Below are positions 8,760 through 18,863 of a DNA stretch of 64,000 nucleotides, in pieces; the first letter of the stretch is position 1; each line of letters begins with the position of its first letter. The stretch is from Acinetobacter geminorum (GTDB lineage Bacteria; Pseudomonadota; Gammaproteobacteria; Pseudomonadales; Moraxellaceae), in assembly GCF_013009345.1 (NCBI RefSeq), contig NZ_JABELE010000016.1, positions 26,432-90,431 on the forward strand, written 5' to 3'. The position numbers and the translations under genes were made by a program. Below the pieces are notes generated by a model. That model was given only the letters and a program-made list of their open reading frames with translations, had not been told where the DNA came from and searched no databases.

Positions 8760-9899
8760 ATGTCTAATGCCAATCGTTATACTGGTCTTGTAGATCGTTA
8801 TCGTGACCGTTTGCCAGTTTCGGCAACTACTCGTGCTATCTCTTTGGGTGAAGGCAACACCCCACTCATTAAACTTGAGAATATTCCACGTATTATTGGC
8901 AAAGATGTTGAAATTTATGTGAAATACGAGGGTTTAAACCCAACTGGTTCATTTAAAGACCGTGGTATGACCATGGCTGTAACCAAAGCGGTTGAAGAAG
9001 GCTCTAAAGCGATTATCTGTGCATCTACTGGTAACACTTCTGCTGCTGCTGCTGCCTATGCTGCACGTGCAGGTATCAAAGCATTTGTTTTGATTCCAGA
9101 AGGCAAAATTGCGATGGGTAAAATGGCACAAGCGATGATGTATGGTGCGATCACTATGCAAATTCGTGGTAACTTTGATGATGGTATGCGTCTTGTAAAA
9201 GAAGTCGCTGATCAAGCGCCTGTAACGATTGTAAACTCAATCAACCCTTACCGTTTGCAAGGTCAAAAGACTATTGCTTATGAAATCGTTGAAGCTTTAG
9301 GCCGTGCACCTGATTACCACTGCTTACCTGTAGGTAACGCAGGTAACATCACAGCTCACTGGATGGGTTATACCGAAGCTGTAGCAAACCAGCCTGCTGA
9401 TCAGTTTGAACAAGTGATTTATGATGCTGCTACTGATCAATTCACTGGTCCAAAACCAGAAGGTTTACCAACTATGGTAGGTTACCAAGCTTCTGGCGCA
9501 GCTCCATTCTTACGTGGCGCTCCAGTTGAAAGCCCTGAAACTGTTGCAACTGCAATCCGTATTGGTAATCCACAGAGCTGGAACCATGCAAAAGCTGTAG
9601 TACGTGACTCTAAAGGCTGGTTTGATGAACTTCAAGACAGCGAAATTTTAGAAGCTCAACGCTTACTTTCTATGTATGAAGGTGTATTTGTTGAGCCAGC
9701 GTCTGCTGCTTCTATCGGTGGTGCGATCCGTGATATTAAAGCGGGTAAAATTGCTGAAGGTTCTGTAATTGTATGTACAGTAACTGGTAATGGCTTGAAA
9801 GATCCTGACACTGCAATCAAACAATGTGCTGATGCAGTTATGTTGTCAATTGATGCAACAATGGACCAAGTAAAAGATTCGATTTTATCTAATATGTAA
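8760..9899 (+). CDS. thrC: Threonine synthase
   Basis: A PLP enzyme converting O-phosphohomoserine to threonine. The PLP lysine is Lys66 in NPTGSFKDRGM, and the glycine-rich phosphate-binding loop is PVGNAGNITA. At 379 residues it is the short fold-type II form rather than the longer enterobacterial ThrC. It is downstream of hom in an apparent two-gene operon closed by a strong terminator at 9913-9945. Confidence 0.94.
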   Translation: MSNANRYTGLVDRYRDRLPVSATTRAISLGEGNTPLIKLENIPRIIGKDVEIYVKYEGLNPTGSFKDRGMTMAVTKAVEEGSKAIICASTGNTSAAAAAYAARAGIKAFVLIPEGKIAMGKMAQAMMYGAITMQIRGNFDDGMRLVKEVADQAPVTIVNSINPYRLQGQKTIAYEIVEALGRAPDYHCLPVGNAGNITAHWMGYTEAVANQPADQFEQVIYDAATDQFTGPKPEGLPTMVGYQASGAAPFLRGAPVESPETVATAIRIGNPQSWNHAKAVVRDSKGWFDELQDSEILEAQRLLSMYEGVFVEPASAASIGGAIRDIKAGKIAEGSVIVCTVTGNGLKDPDTAIKQCADAVMLSIDATMDQVKDSILSNM

Positions 9900-9912
9900 G
9901 ATCTGATTTTTC

Positions 9913-9945
9913 AAAAAACGGCTGTATTAAACAGCCGTTTTTTTT
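9913..9945 (+). terminator. Terminator of hom-thrC
   Basis: A 13-bp stem (9913-9925 and 9931-9943, 5-nt loop) with an eight-T tract. Its A-rich left arm could also work in the reverse direction. Confidence 0.9.
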
Positions 9946-9965
9946 ATGTCTTTTTATAGCCATAA

Positions 9966-9993
9966 AAAAACGCTTCTTGATAGAAGCGTTTTT
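9966..9993 (-). terminator. Terminator of pbpG
   Basis: A 12-bp perfect stem (9966-9977 and 9982-9993) with a 4-nt loop, followed on the minus strand by a T-run. It ends the convergent pbpG transcript and forms a double terminator block with the hom-thrC one. Confidence 0.88.
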
Positions 9994-10005
9994 AGAATAT
10001 TGAAC

Positions 10006-11052
10006 TTAAATACGTTTTGGTAAATTACTTAACCAACCCAATAAGTTAGTTGCATCATTATTACGTGCCTGTGTACTTGGTTCACCCAGTAATACAATGA
10101 CTGCTGGACGTGAGTTTACAGTCGTGTGCATCACAACACAGCGACCTGCTTCATTAATATATCCAGTTTTAGACAAGTTAATATTCCAACCACCATTACG
10201 AACTAGAGCATTTGTGTTGTTAGATTTCAACACGCGATACCCCAAGTTAAAGTCATAAGTCGGTGTAGTTGAGAATTGACGAATCAAGCCATATTGAGAT
10301 GCTGTACTTACCAAAATACCTAAATCACGTGCTGAAGATACATTTTGCGGATGTAAACCCGTAGATTCAATATAATGGGTAGCCGTCATACCTAGTGCAC
10401 GTGCTTTAGCATTCATTGCAGCTACGAATGCAGGACGACCACCTGGATAAGTACGCGCTAAAGCAGCCGCTGCAGGGTTCTCAGACTTCATTAAAGCAAA
10501 TAGAAGAACTTCTGCACGGTTCATCTTGTCGCCAACACGGAGTGTTGAACTTGAGTTTTTCCCACCAGCACCAGCAAAATCAATTTGCTCAAGTGTAATT
10601 TCTTCTGACATGTTCAAACGTGCATCTGCGGTTACAACTGCTGTCATCAATTTGGTAATAGATGCAATAGGTACCGATGCATTGGTATTTTTACTGTAGA
10701 GCACTTCACCAGTTTGCGCATCCATCACAAGTGCCGCACGTGCACTGACACTCGGCTGGGCGTTATAACCCACGGTATCACGGATTGGAGCAACTCTAGG
10801 TGTAGAGCTAATAACTTTTGGCGCATTACTGCCACGCAAAGTTGTAGTTACAGATGTTGAACCTTGCGGAGTTGGTTCATCATCTTCATCATTTAAAAAT
10901 TGACTAGCATCCGCTGCTGACCAATTTAAGCTTGCAGTACCACTATTCCCTGAGGACGGGTTATTGACGAGTTCTGCAAAGCTTGTTGAACTCAAACTAA
11001 GCAAAATAGACATGCTTAGCACATGCATTAAAGACTTTTTAGAATTTTTCAC
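10006..11052 (-). CDS. pbpG: D-alanyl-D-alanine endopeptidase, PBP7/8
   Basis: A periplasmic low-molecular-weight penicillin-binding protein that cleaves D-Ala-meso-DAP crosslinks. It has a signal peptide (about residues 1-26), then a Ser/Thr/Pro-rich linker to about residue 98, then an S11 peptidase domain. The motifs are SITK (Ser131 nucleophile, Lys134), SEN and KTG (within LSKTGYI). PBP7/8 has been reported as a serum-survival and virulence factor in A. baumannii. It stands alone on the minus strand, divergent from gacA. Confidence 0.9.
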   Translation of the reverse strand: MKNSKKSLMHVLSMSILLSLSSTSFAELVNNPSSGNSGTASLNWSAADASQFLNDEDDEPTPQGSTSVTTTLRGSNAPKVISSTPRVAPIRDTVGYNAQPSVSARAALVMDAQTGEVLYSKNTNASVPIASITKLMTAVVTADARLNMSEEITLEQIDFAGAGGKNSSSTLRVGDKMNRAEVLLFALMKSENPAAAALARTYPGGRPAFVAAMNAKARALGMTATHYIESTGLHPQNVSSARDLGILVSTASQYGLIRQFSTTPTYDFNLGYRVLKSNNTNALVRNGGWNINLSKTGYINEAGRCVVMHTTVNSRPAVIVLLGEPSTQARNNDATNLLGWLSNLPKRI

Positions 11053-11264
11053 GGCACAATACTCGACTCAGGGTGATACACATTTGCGCTTACTATCATT
11101 ATGCCTTACATTTGAGGGATAAGGTATAACGCTTTTACCGACACAATTGTGCACAACTATTCGCTCACTATATGAGAATAGGATTGCTAATTTTGTCATT
11201 CCATTGCAAGCTAATTTTGCTTTATGTAACAAAAAACTTGTTTTTTGAAAGAAAGGAGGTCTTC

Positions 11265-11900
11265 TTGATTACAGTTTTAGTTGTGGATGACCATGAACTT
11301 GTACGTACAGGTATCTGCCGTATGTTAGAAGATCATGCCGATGTAGAGGTCATTGGACAAGCCGAATCGGGTGAAGAAGCAATTGCTATTGTTCGTCAGA
11401 AACATCCTCAAGTTGTGCTACTTGATGTCAACATGCCTGGCATCGGTGGCGTAGAAACAACCCGCCGTTTACTACAAACCGCACCAGATACAAAAGTGAT
11501 TGCAGTCAGTGGCTTAGCAGAAGAACCTTACCCATCTCTGTTGCTTAAAGCAGGAGCTAAAGGTTACATTACCAAAGGTGCTCCAATTACAGAAATGGTT
11601 CGCGCAATTAATAAAGTGATGCAAGGTGGCAAATACTTCAGCGCCGATATTGCCGAGCAATTAGCGAGCTCATATTTATCCGATACACAACAATCGCCTT
11701 TTGACTCACTATCTGAACGAGAAATGCAAGTTGCAATGATGGTTGTAAATTGTATTAGCGCTCAAGAAATTGCAGACAAACTTTTTGTAAGTGTCAAAAC
11801 AGTGAATACTTACCGCTACCGTATTTTTGAAAAGCTAGCCATTGATAGTGATGTTAAACTAACTCATCTCGCGATTCGTTACGGTCTGATCAAACCTTAA
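11265..11900 (+). CDS. gacA: Response regulator GacA (NarL/UvrY family)
   Basis: A DNA-binding response regulator of the Gac/BarA-UvrY system. The receiver domain begins ITVLVVDDHE with phospho-acceptor Asp54 (LLDVNMPG), and the C-terminal LuxR-type HTH contains ISAQEIADKLFVSVKTVNTY. An upstream in-frame ATG at 11172 would add 31 unlikely residues. The TTG at 11265 directly follows AAGGAGGT and gives the standard 211-aa protein. The cognate sensor GacS is not in the window. In the Gac paradigm its targets are Rsm/Csr sRNA genes preceded by TGTAAG-N6-CTTACA; exactly such a gene sits at about 60.96 kb here. It is upstream of pilSR on the same strand. Confidence 0.93.
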   Translation: MITVLVVDDHELVRTGICRMLEDHADVEVIGQAESGEEAIAIVRQKHPQVVLLDVNMPGIGGVETTRRLLQTAPDTKVIAVSGLAEEPYPSLLLKAGAKGYITKGAPITEMVRAINKVMQGGKYFSADIAEQLASSYLSDTQQSPFDSLSEREMQVAMMVVNCISAQEIADKLFVSVKTVNTYRYRIFEKLAIDSDVKLTHLAIRYGLIKP

Positions 11901-11910
11901 TCAGACTTAC

Positions 11911-13479
11911 ATGCAATTTCCCTTAAACTCATCCTTGTCCCATACGATATTTCGTTTGGGCACGTGGTATGGTTTATATCGCCTTATTATTGCGGTTAGT
12001 CTGAATATTATTTTGGTTTTAACCGATGCTCAAATCGACAATAGCCTACAACAACCCGCTTTATATTCTTATACACTACTCGGCTATTCGCTCTTAAGCC
12101 TACTTCAACTTTTATGCTTTAAGTTTATTGCCACTCAGGCAACAAGGCAGCTCATTTTATTTTTTGTAGTTGATATTATCTGTCTGAGTTTACTTACATT
12201 TTCTGTAGGTGAACCAAATCTTCAACTCAGCTTGCTCTATGTTATTGCCATATTTACTTCGGCGATTTTACTTAGCGCAAGAATGTCTTTACTCATTACA
12301 TTACTTGCAGTCATTGCGGTTATTTACCAACGCTTCGTTGGCAGTTTATTTGACTACAATAATTTAAATACGATTGGTAATAGCGCCTTATTGGCCTTCT
12401 TATTTTTTGTAGTACACGGAATCGGACAAATTGCAGTCCAGCGCTTTAAACTACTTGAAGCACTAACTTTCCATCAATCAATAGAACTCTATCAACTACA
12501 AAATATTAACCGCTATATCTTGGAACAAATTGAAGAGGGCTATTTAGTTCTAGATGAAAACTACGACATTGTTTTAAGTAATCCAGCCGCCTGCTCTCTT
12601 TTAGGAATTCCACCTCAATTTGCCAGTGAAAAATATCCCTTAGCAAAATGGCATGCTGACTTATTTGAAATTCTTAAGTTTGATCATTTAAAAGAAGGTG
12701 ATCGATTTATTTTTGAATCTCAACTGTCGGCTTATTCTATTAATATTAAAGTGCAACACCTTTTGGTACCACAGCAAGCATTAACACTCCTCATTTTACA
12801 AGATGCACAGCAGATTAATCAGCAAGCTCAACAACTCAAACTTGCCGCTTTAGGGCAACTCTCAGCAAGTATTGCACATGAGATCCGTAATCCTCTTGCA
12901 GCCATTGTTCAAGCGAATGAATTACTCAAAGATAGTGACGCGGAACAGCAAAACACTTTGCGCAATATGATTAGCAAGCAAACGAAACGCATTGATAGTA
13001 TTGTTCAAGACACGTTAGGACTTGCCCGCAGTGAAAGAACGTATCCAATCCAGATTGAACTAAACGACTTCATAAAAACGTTATTAGATGAAGATTTATC
13101 TGATGTTAAACATGCGATCCAGTTTAAAAGTTCTGATTTATCCTTAAAACTATTGTTTGATGAAAAGCAACTCAGACAAGTACTCATTAATCTTGTTAGA
13201 AATGCTCTACGCCACAATGCACCCGACTCTCCCTATGTTCTGATCAATATCCATTCACAAACAAATAAAATTTATATTGATGTGATCGATTACGGTGAAG
13301 GTGTTTCAAAACGTGATATATCTCAATTATTTAAACCATTTTTTAGTACCGAAATTAATGGAACTGGTTTAGGATTATATTTGTCTCATAGTTTTTGTGA
13401 GGCAAACCATGCAAAGCTCACTTATGTAGAGCAAAAACAAGGGGCATGCTTCAGAATAGAATGCTCAATAATATATTGA
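11911..13479 (+). CDS. pilS: Sensor histidine kinase PilS
   Basis: A membrane sensor kinase of the type IV pilus regulatory pair. The N-terminus holds six membrane segments (about residues 20-175), then a PAS-like domain (about 195-300), then the dimerisation helix with phospho-acceptor His323 (SIAHEIRNPLAA), and HATPase boxes (N-box LINLVRNALRHN, G-boxes DYGEGVS and GTGLGLYL). It is immediately followed by pilR. The start lies 10 bp after the gacA stop, and no clear Shine-Dalgarno is visible, so translation may be coupled. In the family PilS monitors major pilin levels and phosphorylates PilR. Confidence 0.9.
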   Translation: MQFPLNSSLSHTIFRLGTWYGLYRLIIAVSLNIILVLTDAQIDNSLQQPALYSYTLLGYSLLSLLQLLCFKFIATQATRQLILFFVVDIICLSLLTFSVGEPNLQLSLLYVIAIFTSAILLSARMSLLITLLAVIAVIYQRFVGSLFDYNNLNTIGNSALLAFLFFVVHGIGQIAVQRFKLLEALTFHQSIELYQLQNINRYILEQIEEGYLVLDENYDIVLSNPAACSLLGIPPQFASEKYPLAKWHADLFEILKFDHLKEGDRFIFESQLSAYSINIKVQHLLVPQQALTLLILQDAQQINQQAQQLKLAALGQLSASIAHEIRNPLAAIVQANELLKDSDAEQQNTLRNMISKQTKRIDSIVQDTLGLARSERTYPIQIELNDFIKTLLDEDLSDVKHAIQFKSSDLSLKLLFDEKQLRQVLINLVRNALRHNAPDSPYVLINIHSQTNKIYIDVIDYGEGVSKRDISQLFKPFFSTEINGTGLGLYLSHSFCEANHAKLTYVEQKQGACFRIECSIIY

Positions 13480-13502
13480 TTTTTTATTAGGTTTTTGGGG
13501 AA

Positions 13503-14915
13503 ATGGCAGAACAGCAACCACTCGTTTTGCTTGTAGACGATGAAGAAGATTTGTGCCTTTTAATGCAAATGACTCTTGCACGAATGGGGATTAAGACACA
13601 TCTTGCTTATCGGGTTGAACAGGCCAAACAACTCTTTACTCAATTTCATTACGATGCGTGCTTGACCGATTTAAACTTACCCGATGGTAGTGGTTTGGAA
13701 TTGGTTAAACATGTTTCTCAAACTTACCCTCACACACCCATTGCTGTTTTAACCGCATACGGCAATATGGATATTGCAATTGCAGCATTAAAAGCTGGAG
13801 CTTTTGATTTTGTCAGCAAACCTATTAATCAAATTCATTTAGATCAGCTATTAAAAAAAGCGCTTAACCAGCCAAAACCAGAACATGAGTTCGGTGAAAC
13901 AACTCTAGAGAATGACTTATTAATTGGGCGCTCACCACCTATACAAAACTTACGGACAGCTATTAAAAAAATAGCCCGCTCCCAAGCACCTGTGTTTGTT
14001 ACCGGTGAGTCTGGTACTGGTAAAGAAGTTGTTGCTAATCTTATGCACCGCTTAAGTAACCGCAGTGAAGGGCCATTTATTGCAATTAACTGCGGAGCAA
14101 TCCCAACTGAGCTCATGGAAAGTGAACTTTTTGGACATAAAAAAGGGAGCTTTACTGGAGCAACCCAAGACAAACAAGGCCTGATTTTATCAGCTCATGG
14201 CGGCAGTTTATTTTTAGATGAAATTGCCGAATTGCCTTTAAGTATGCAGGTTAAATTGCTTCGGGCGGTACAAGAGAAGAAAATTCGCCCTGTCGGTTCA
14301 GATCAGGAAATTGATGTAGATTTTCGAGTAATTAGTGCGAGTCACCAAGATTTAGATTTGTTAGTCCAACAAGGTAAATTCCGTCAGGACTTATTCTTCC
14401 GTATCCATGTTATGGATATCATGTTGCCACCACTGCGTGAACGTGGTGGAGATATTTTGCTCTTAGCCAATCATTTTATTCAAAAGGTTTGTACGGAATG
14501 GGGAATTTCAAGCAAACAATTAACAGCGAGCGCTGAAACTTACTTATTGCAGCAAGATTTTCCGGGTAATGTTCGTGAATTAAGAAATATGATTGAACGA
14601 GCTATTACTTTAAGTGATGATGAATATATTGATTTGAAACACTTGGCACCTCCTGTTAGATGCAATAGTGTTAGTCCGCAAATCGCAACTAAACAGGTAA
14701 ATCAAACGCTAACTGCTCAAACTCATCCAAAATTTCCAATAGAAGGTTTAGAACGCTACTTAGAAAATATCGAAAAAGACATTTTACTAAATGCACTAAA
14801 CATGACGCATTGGAATCGAACTTTGGCAGCTAAAAAGCTAGGAATGACATTTCGTTCTTTGCGCTATCGACTTAAAAAATTTGGTTTAGATACCGAAATG
14901 GGAGAGGAAGTATAA
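13503..14915 (+). CDS. pilR: Sigma-54-dependent response regulator PilR
   Basis: An NtrC-family activator of pilin transcription. The receiver domain has phospho-acceptor Asp56. The AAA+ domain (about 145-370) has Walker A GESGTGKE, the sigma-54-contact loop GSFTGAT, and Walker B LFLDEIAE. A C-terminal Fis-type HTH lies in TLAAKKLGMTFRSLRYRL. It follows pilS by 23 bp. The stop codon lies within a stem shared with the convergent ctpA gene. Length (470 aa) is normal. Confidence 0.92.
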   Translation: MAEQQPLVLLVDDEEDLCLLMQMTLARMGIKTHLAYRVEQAKQLFTQFHYDACLTDLNLPDGSGLELVKHVSQTYPHTPIAVLTAYGNMDIAIAALKAGAFDFVSKPINQIHLDQLLKKALNQPKPEHEFGETTLENDLLIGRSPPIQNLRTAIKKIARSQAPVFVTGESGTGKEVVANLMHRLSNRSEGPFIAINCGAIPTELMESELFGHKKGSFTGATQDKQGLILSAHGGSLFLDEIAELPLSMQVKLLRAVQEKKIRPVGSDQEIDVDFRVISASHQDLDLLVQQGKFRQDLFFRIHVMDIMLPPLRERGGDILLLANHFIQKVCTEWGISSKQLTASAETYLLQQDFPGNVRELRNMIERAITLSDDEYIDLKHLAPPVRCNSVSPQIATKQVNQTLTAQTHPKFPIEGLERYLENIEKDILLNALNMTHWNRTLAAKKLGMTFRSLRYRLKKFGLDTEMGEEV

Positions 14916-14929
14916 AAGTTACTTCCTCT
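14903..14929. terminator. Stem spanning the convergent stops of pilR and ctpA
   Basis: A perfect 9-bp inverted repeat (14903-14911 and 14921-14929) with a 9-nt loop containing both stop codons, which are only 3 bp apart. There is no strong T-tract on either side, so it may act as a weak bidirectional terminator or RNA 3'-end stem. Confidence 0.5.
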
Positions 14930-16103
14930 TTAGGAGTAAATCTGCAACGCGGTCTAAATATACGTCCTCTTTCATTTCTGCTGGCAATGGATAAGCCTGA
15001 TTAGGTTGAATACCCTGCCCTTCAATCATATTGCCATTTGGCGTGTAGTAATGTGAGACCGTCATCTGTAGAGCTGCTCCACTTGGCAAAGGAAATAGCT
15101 TTTGCACTACACCTTTTCCATAACTTTTTTCACCCATCACCCAAGCACGCTGGTGTTCTTTCATGGCCGCAGTAAAAACTTCTGCCGCAGAAGCAGAACG
15201 GTGATTAATTAATATACCTAATTTTGTATTCTGAAATTCATTACCAGGCAGTGCCTGAAACTGCTGGTTACCTTCCGAACGGCTTTTGGTTGAAACAATA
15301 ATTCCGTTATTTAAAAACAAATCTGCTGACTCTACCGCTGCCGATAACAATCCACCCGGATTATTTCGCAAATCGATTAAAACAGCCTTTAAACGTGGGG
15401 AACTATTTTCTTCAATTAATCTTTTAATTTCATTAGCAGTGTCTTGTTGGAACACTCTAATTTTGAGTACAAGCACCTGATTATGCAACATTACAGGTTC
15501 TATATCGGTTTCTATTTTTTTATTACGGACTAAGTTAATGTTTCCGTTTAGCTCTTCCGCTTGTACTTGAAGTGTACTTCCTATAGAACCGTAAAGTAGC
15601 CCGAGTACCTGATCTTGGTTTAAATTTTTTAAATCTTGATTATCAATCTTTAGAATCGTCTGACCATTTCTCAAACCTAATTTATAGGAGTCTGAACCCG
15701 TTTTAAGATCACGAATCATCCACTTATGGGCATGTGCTTCAGTGCTTAATGCGAAATCAACTGACGCAAGATCACCTTCAGTATATTGAATCAGTTGGCG
15801 ATATTCTTCTGCCGATAAATAACGTGAATAACGATCTAGCCCACTCACCAACCCTTTTATAGCTTGTTGAAACAACGCATCGTCCGACTTCACGTCTACA
15901 TAGTTATCTCGAACAATTCCATAGATTTGCACAAACTGTTGAATAGACTCAATCGGCACTTCTGCATAGCTATGTTCCGGTTCTTCCGAATCAGAGTGCA
16001 AAGGTGACAATTTTTCTTTTACAACTGGCGCTGCAAAAGCAAATTGGCTGCAACACAGCAACATACTTACAATAAGTTTTTTATATTTAATGTGTTGCAG
16101 CAT
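14919..16103 (-). CDS. ctpA: Carboxyl-terminal processing protease (S41 family)
   Basis: A periplasmic serine protease of the CtpA/Prc family. It has a signal peptide (about residues 1-25), a PDZ-like region (about 110-190) and an S41 catalytic domain. The Ser-Lys dyad is Ser305 (HRSASAAE) and Lys330 (SYGKG), with the same 25-residue spacing as in CtpB. The oxyanion motif is DLRNNPGG. At 394 aa it is the short CtpA type. It follows gpmI by 15 bp on the same strand, an arrangement also seen in other gammaproteobacteria. Likely roles are cleavage of envelope hydrolases or lipoproteins; the substrate is unknown. Confidence 0.88.
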   Translation of the reverse strand: MLQHIKYKKLIVSMLLCCSQFAFAAPVVKEKLSPLHSDSEEPEHSYAEVPIESIQQFVQIYGIVRDNYVDVKSDDALFQQAIKGLVSGLDRYSRYLSAEEYRQLIQYTEGDLASVDFALSTEAHAHKWMIRDLKTGSDSYKLGLRNGQTILKIDNQDLKNLNQDQVLGLLYGSIGSTLQVQAEELNGNINLVRNKKIETDIEPVMLHNQVLVLKIRVFQQDTANEIKRLIEENSSPRLKAVLIDLRNNPGGLLSAAVESADLFLNNGIIVSTKSRSEGNQQFQALPGNEFQNTKLGILINHRSASAAEVFTAAMKEHQRAWVMGEKSYGKGVVQKLFPLPSGAALQMTVSHYYTPNGNMIEGQGIQPNQAYPLPAEMKEDVYLDRVADLLLKRK

Positions 16104-16118
16104 CCAATCACCTTTAAC

Positions 16119-17666
16119 TTATGCAGATAGTGTAATCAGATTACGCCCTTGCATTTCGGCAGGAACAGGAATCTGCATTAAATTGAGAATTGTCGGTGCT
16201 ACATCTGCAAGCACACCACCTTCTGCAATTGTTGCTTGTGTTGGGCCAACATAGATAAACGGCACAAGCTCGGTTGTATGTTGAGTATGCACTTGCCCAC
16301 TTTCGTAGTCTTGCATTTGTTCAACGTTACCATGGTCAGCAGTAATGAGCATATGGCCTTTTTTTGCCATAACTGCTTCATAGACACGACCTAAACAAGT
16401 ATCAACCGCTTCAACTGCTTTAACCGCAGCATCAAACACACCCGTATGACCGACCATATCACCATTTGCGTAGTTCACAACCAATAAGTCGTATTCACCT
16501 GAATTAATTGCTTTAACCAACTCATCAGTGACTTCATAAGCACTCATTTCTGGCTTAAGGTCATATGTCGCAACGTTTGGAGATGGAATTAAAATACGCT
16601 TTTCACCCGGATATTCATCTTCACGACCACCACTAAAGAAGAATGTTACATGCGCATACTTTTCAGTTTCAGCAATACGTAACTGGGTTTTACCTAAAGA
16701 AGATAAATACTCACCCAATGAGTTTTTGAGGGCTTCTGGCATATATGCAACTGGTGCGTCAATGCTTGCCTGATAACGCGTTAACATCACAAACTTAGAA
16801 AGATTCGGTACAACTTTACGTTCAAAACCAGCAAAGTCTTTCTCTACAAATGCGCGAGTAATTTCACGAGCTCGGTCAGCACGGAAATTCATAAATACAA
16901 CGCTATCACCATCTTGAACTTTAGCGATATCACCAATACGAGTCGCTTTTACAAACTCATCATTTTCATTGGCTGCATAAGCTAACTCCAACCCTTCAAC
17001 TGCTGTTTGCGCAGTACGCAGTGCCTCGCCTTCAGTTAACAAGCGATAAGCTTGCTCAACGCGATCCCAACGGTTGTCACGGTCCATTGCAAAGTAGCGA
17101 CCAATCATGGTTGCGATACGGCCTTGACCCGGATATTGAGCAAATAATGCATCTAATTTTTCTAAAGATGGTTGAGCACTGCGTGGAGGTGTATCACGAC
17201 CATCAAGGAAAGCGTGTAAATAAACTTTTGCACCGCGTTTTAATGCAAGCTCACACATCGCCACAATATGATCTTCATGTGAATGGACGCCACCTTCTGA
17301 AAGTAGCCCCATAATATGGACAGCACCACCAGCAGCTTTGGCTTTTTCAACAGCGTCGATCAACACTTCATGTTTGAAAAAGTCACCAGTACGGATATCT
17401 TTAGTAATACGGGTAAAGTCTTGATATAGCACACGGCCAGCGCCAAGATTCATATGGCCGACTTCAGAGTTCCCCATTTGTCCATCAGGTAATCCAACAT
17501 CTTCACCTGAACCAGAAATTAGACTATTTGGATGCTTGGCTTTCATTGCCGCCAAATTTGGTGTTTTTGCTGCAAGAAAAGCATTATCTTCAATCGCTTC
17601 ACGGTGTCCAACACCATCCATAATGACCAGAACGTGAGGGATCTTGCCAGCAGTTGCATCCGTCAT
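16119..17666 (-). CDS. gpmI: 2,3-bisphosphoglycerate-independent phosphoglycerate mutase
   Basis: Interconverts 3- and 2-phosphoglycerate in glycolysis and gluconeogenesis using two Mn(II) ions. The metal site begins at VLVIMDGVG, the catalytic Ser is in MGNSEVGHMNLG, and further metal ligands appear in GDMVGHTG and ITADHGNVEQM. I chose the ATG at 17666 over a TTG two codons earlier; this gives 515 residues, typical for GpmI. It is upstream of ctpA. Confidence 0.95.
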   Translation of the reverse strand: MTDATAGKIPHVLVIMDGVGHREAIEDNAFLAAKTPNLAAMKAKHPNSLISGSGEDVGLPDGQMGNSEVGHMNLGAGRVLYQDFTRITKDIRTGDFFKHEVLIDAVEKAKAAGGAVHIMGLLSEGGVHSHEDHIVAMCELALKRGAKVYLHAFLDGRDTPPRSAQPSLEKLDALFAQYPGQGRIATMIGRYFAMDRDNRWDRVEQAYRLLTEGEALRTAQTAVEGLELAYAANENDEFVKATRIGDIAKVQDGDSVVFMNFRADRAREITRAFVEKDFAGFERKVVPNLSKFVMLTRYQASIDAPVAYMPEALKNSLGEYLSSLGKTQLRIAETEKYAHVTFFFSGGREDEYPGEKRILIPSPNVATYDLKPEMSAYEVTDELVKAINSGEYDLLVVNYANGDMVGHTGVFDAAVKAVEAVDTCLGRVYEAVMAKKGHMLITADHGNVEQMQDYESGQVHTQHTTELVPFIYVGPTQATIAEGGVLADVAPTILNLMQIPVPAEMQGRNLITLSA

Positions 17667-17792
17667 AATCAATTTCTCTTTTGTCTACAATTTCGTCACA
17701 ATATCTTACCGAATTTTCGGTCAAGACTCTATTTATTCCTATGGCTTTCACCAATATCTGCGATTGATGAAAACCATAAATATCAATTATTA

Positions 17793-18863
17793 CTAGCGAG
17801 CGCGGTAAAGCAAATAACTACCAGCGCCAAACATTAGCAAGATAGGTACGAGTACAAACCATGCTGGAGATGGAGAATAAACCAAGCTCGCATAGCCCAA
17901 GAAATCCTGCAAATAATAGAAACTCAAACCAATGAACAATGCGATCACCAAACGGAAGCCCATCGATTGTTGGCGTAACGGTCCAAAAATAAAAGAACAC
18001 GCCACTAGAACTAATGCAATGAGTGAAAATGGCGAAGCAACTTTTTGCCAGAAAGCCAATTGATACGTCTTTGGTACCTGACTATATTCATCCATATAAC
18101 GCATAAAGCTAATCAGTTGGCTTGGTGATAAATCTTCAGGATCTAAAGTCACCATATGCACATATTTAGGCTGTAATGCTAAAGCAAGCGATTGTTCTTC
18201 ATGATCAGTTTTGATGGCATTTCCTGCCGCCAAAATGTCCATTTGTTCAGCCTTTTTCAAAGCCCATTGACCATTTTTAATAAACTGTCCTTGCTGAGCA
18301 TTAATTAATGATTGCAAGTAATAGTTTTGGTCAAAATCGACCACTTGAATGTCTCTTAAATTGCCTTGAGAGTTAGCGTAGTCGATATAGATAAATCGCT
18401 GCCCTTCACGTGACCAATAGCCTTTAACTTCACCTAAAGCAGCTACAGAACGATGGCTTTTAACACTTTGGGCTTTTTCATTCGTGTAAGGAATAACCCA
18501 TTCACTTAAAGCAAACGACAAAATAATAAGCAGTAAAGCTGAGCGCATAACCCAACCAACAATACGCCATAAGCTAACACCGACTGAACGCATAACAATG
18601 AGTTCACTACTCGTTGCCAATGAGCCCAGTCCAATCACAGCACCAATCAAGGCAGAGATAGGTAAAATTTCATAGAGATAGCGAGGAGCTCCCCACAAGA
18701 CATAGACGAGAGCTTGCCATGCGTTATAGTCTGGTTTGAGCTCACCCAACTCACCAAGATATGTAAATAAGACCTGAAGAATGGACAAAACAACTGTGGT
18801 GCCAAACATCGCAAGCGCAGTGGTTTTCGTCACATATTTGGCGACTATTCGACGTGCTAACAT
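17793..18863 (-). CDS. lptG: LPS export permease LptG
   Basis: An inner-membrane component of the LptB2FGC transporter that extracts LPS/LOS and feeds it to the periplasmic bridge. It has three membrane segments at each end (about 10-120 and 270-350) flanking a periplasmic beta-jellyroll, the YjgP/YjgQ family layout. It starts within the stop of lptF (1-bp overlap), so the two are translationally coupled. The ATPase lptB is not in the window. Confidence 0.93.
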   Translation of the reverse strand: MLARRIVAKYVTKTTALAMFGTTVVLSILQVLFTYLGELGELKPDYNAWQALVYVLWGAPRYLYEILPISALIGAVIGLGSLATSSELIVMRSVGVSLWRIVGWVMRSALLLIILSFALSEWVIPYTNEKAQSVKSHRSVAALGEVKGYWSREGQRFIYIDYANSQGNLRDIQVVDFDQNYYLQSLINAQQGQFIKNGQWALKKAEQMDILAAGNAIKTDHEEQSLALALQPKYVHMVTLDPEDLSPSQLISFMRYMDEYSQVPKTYQLAFWQKVASPFSLIALVLVACSFIFGPLRQQSMGFRLVIALFIGLSFYYLQDFLGYASLVYSPSPAWFVLVPILLMFGAGSYLLYRAR

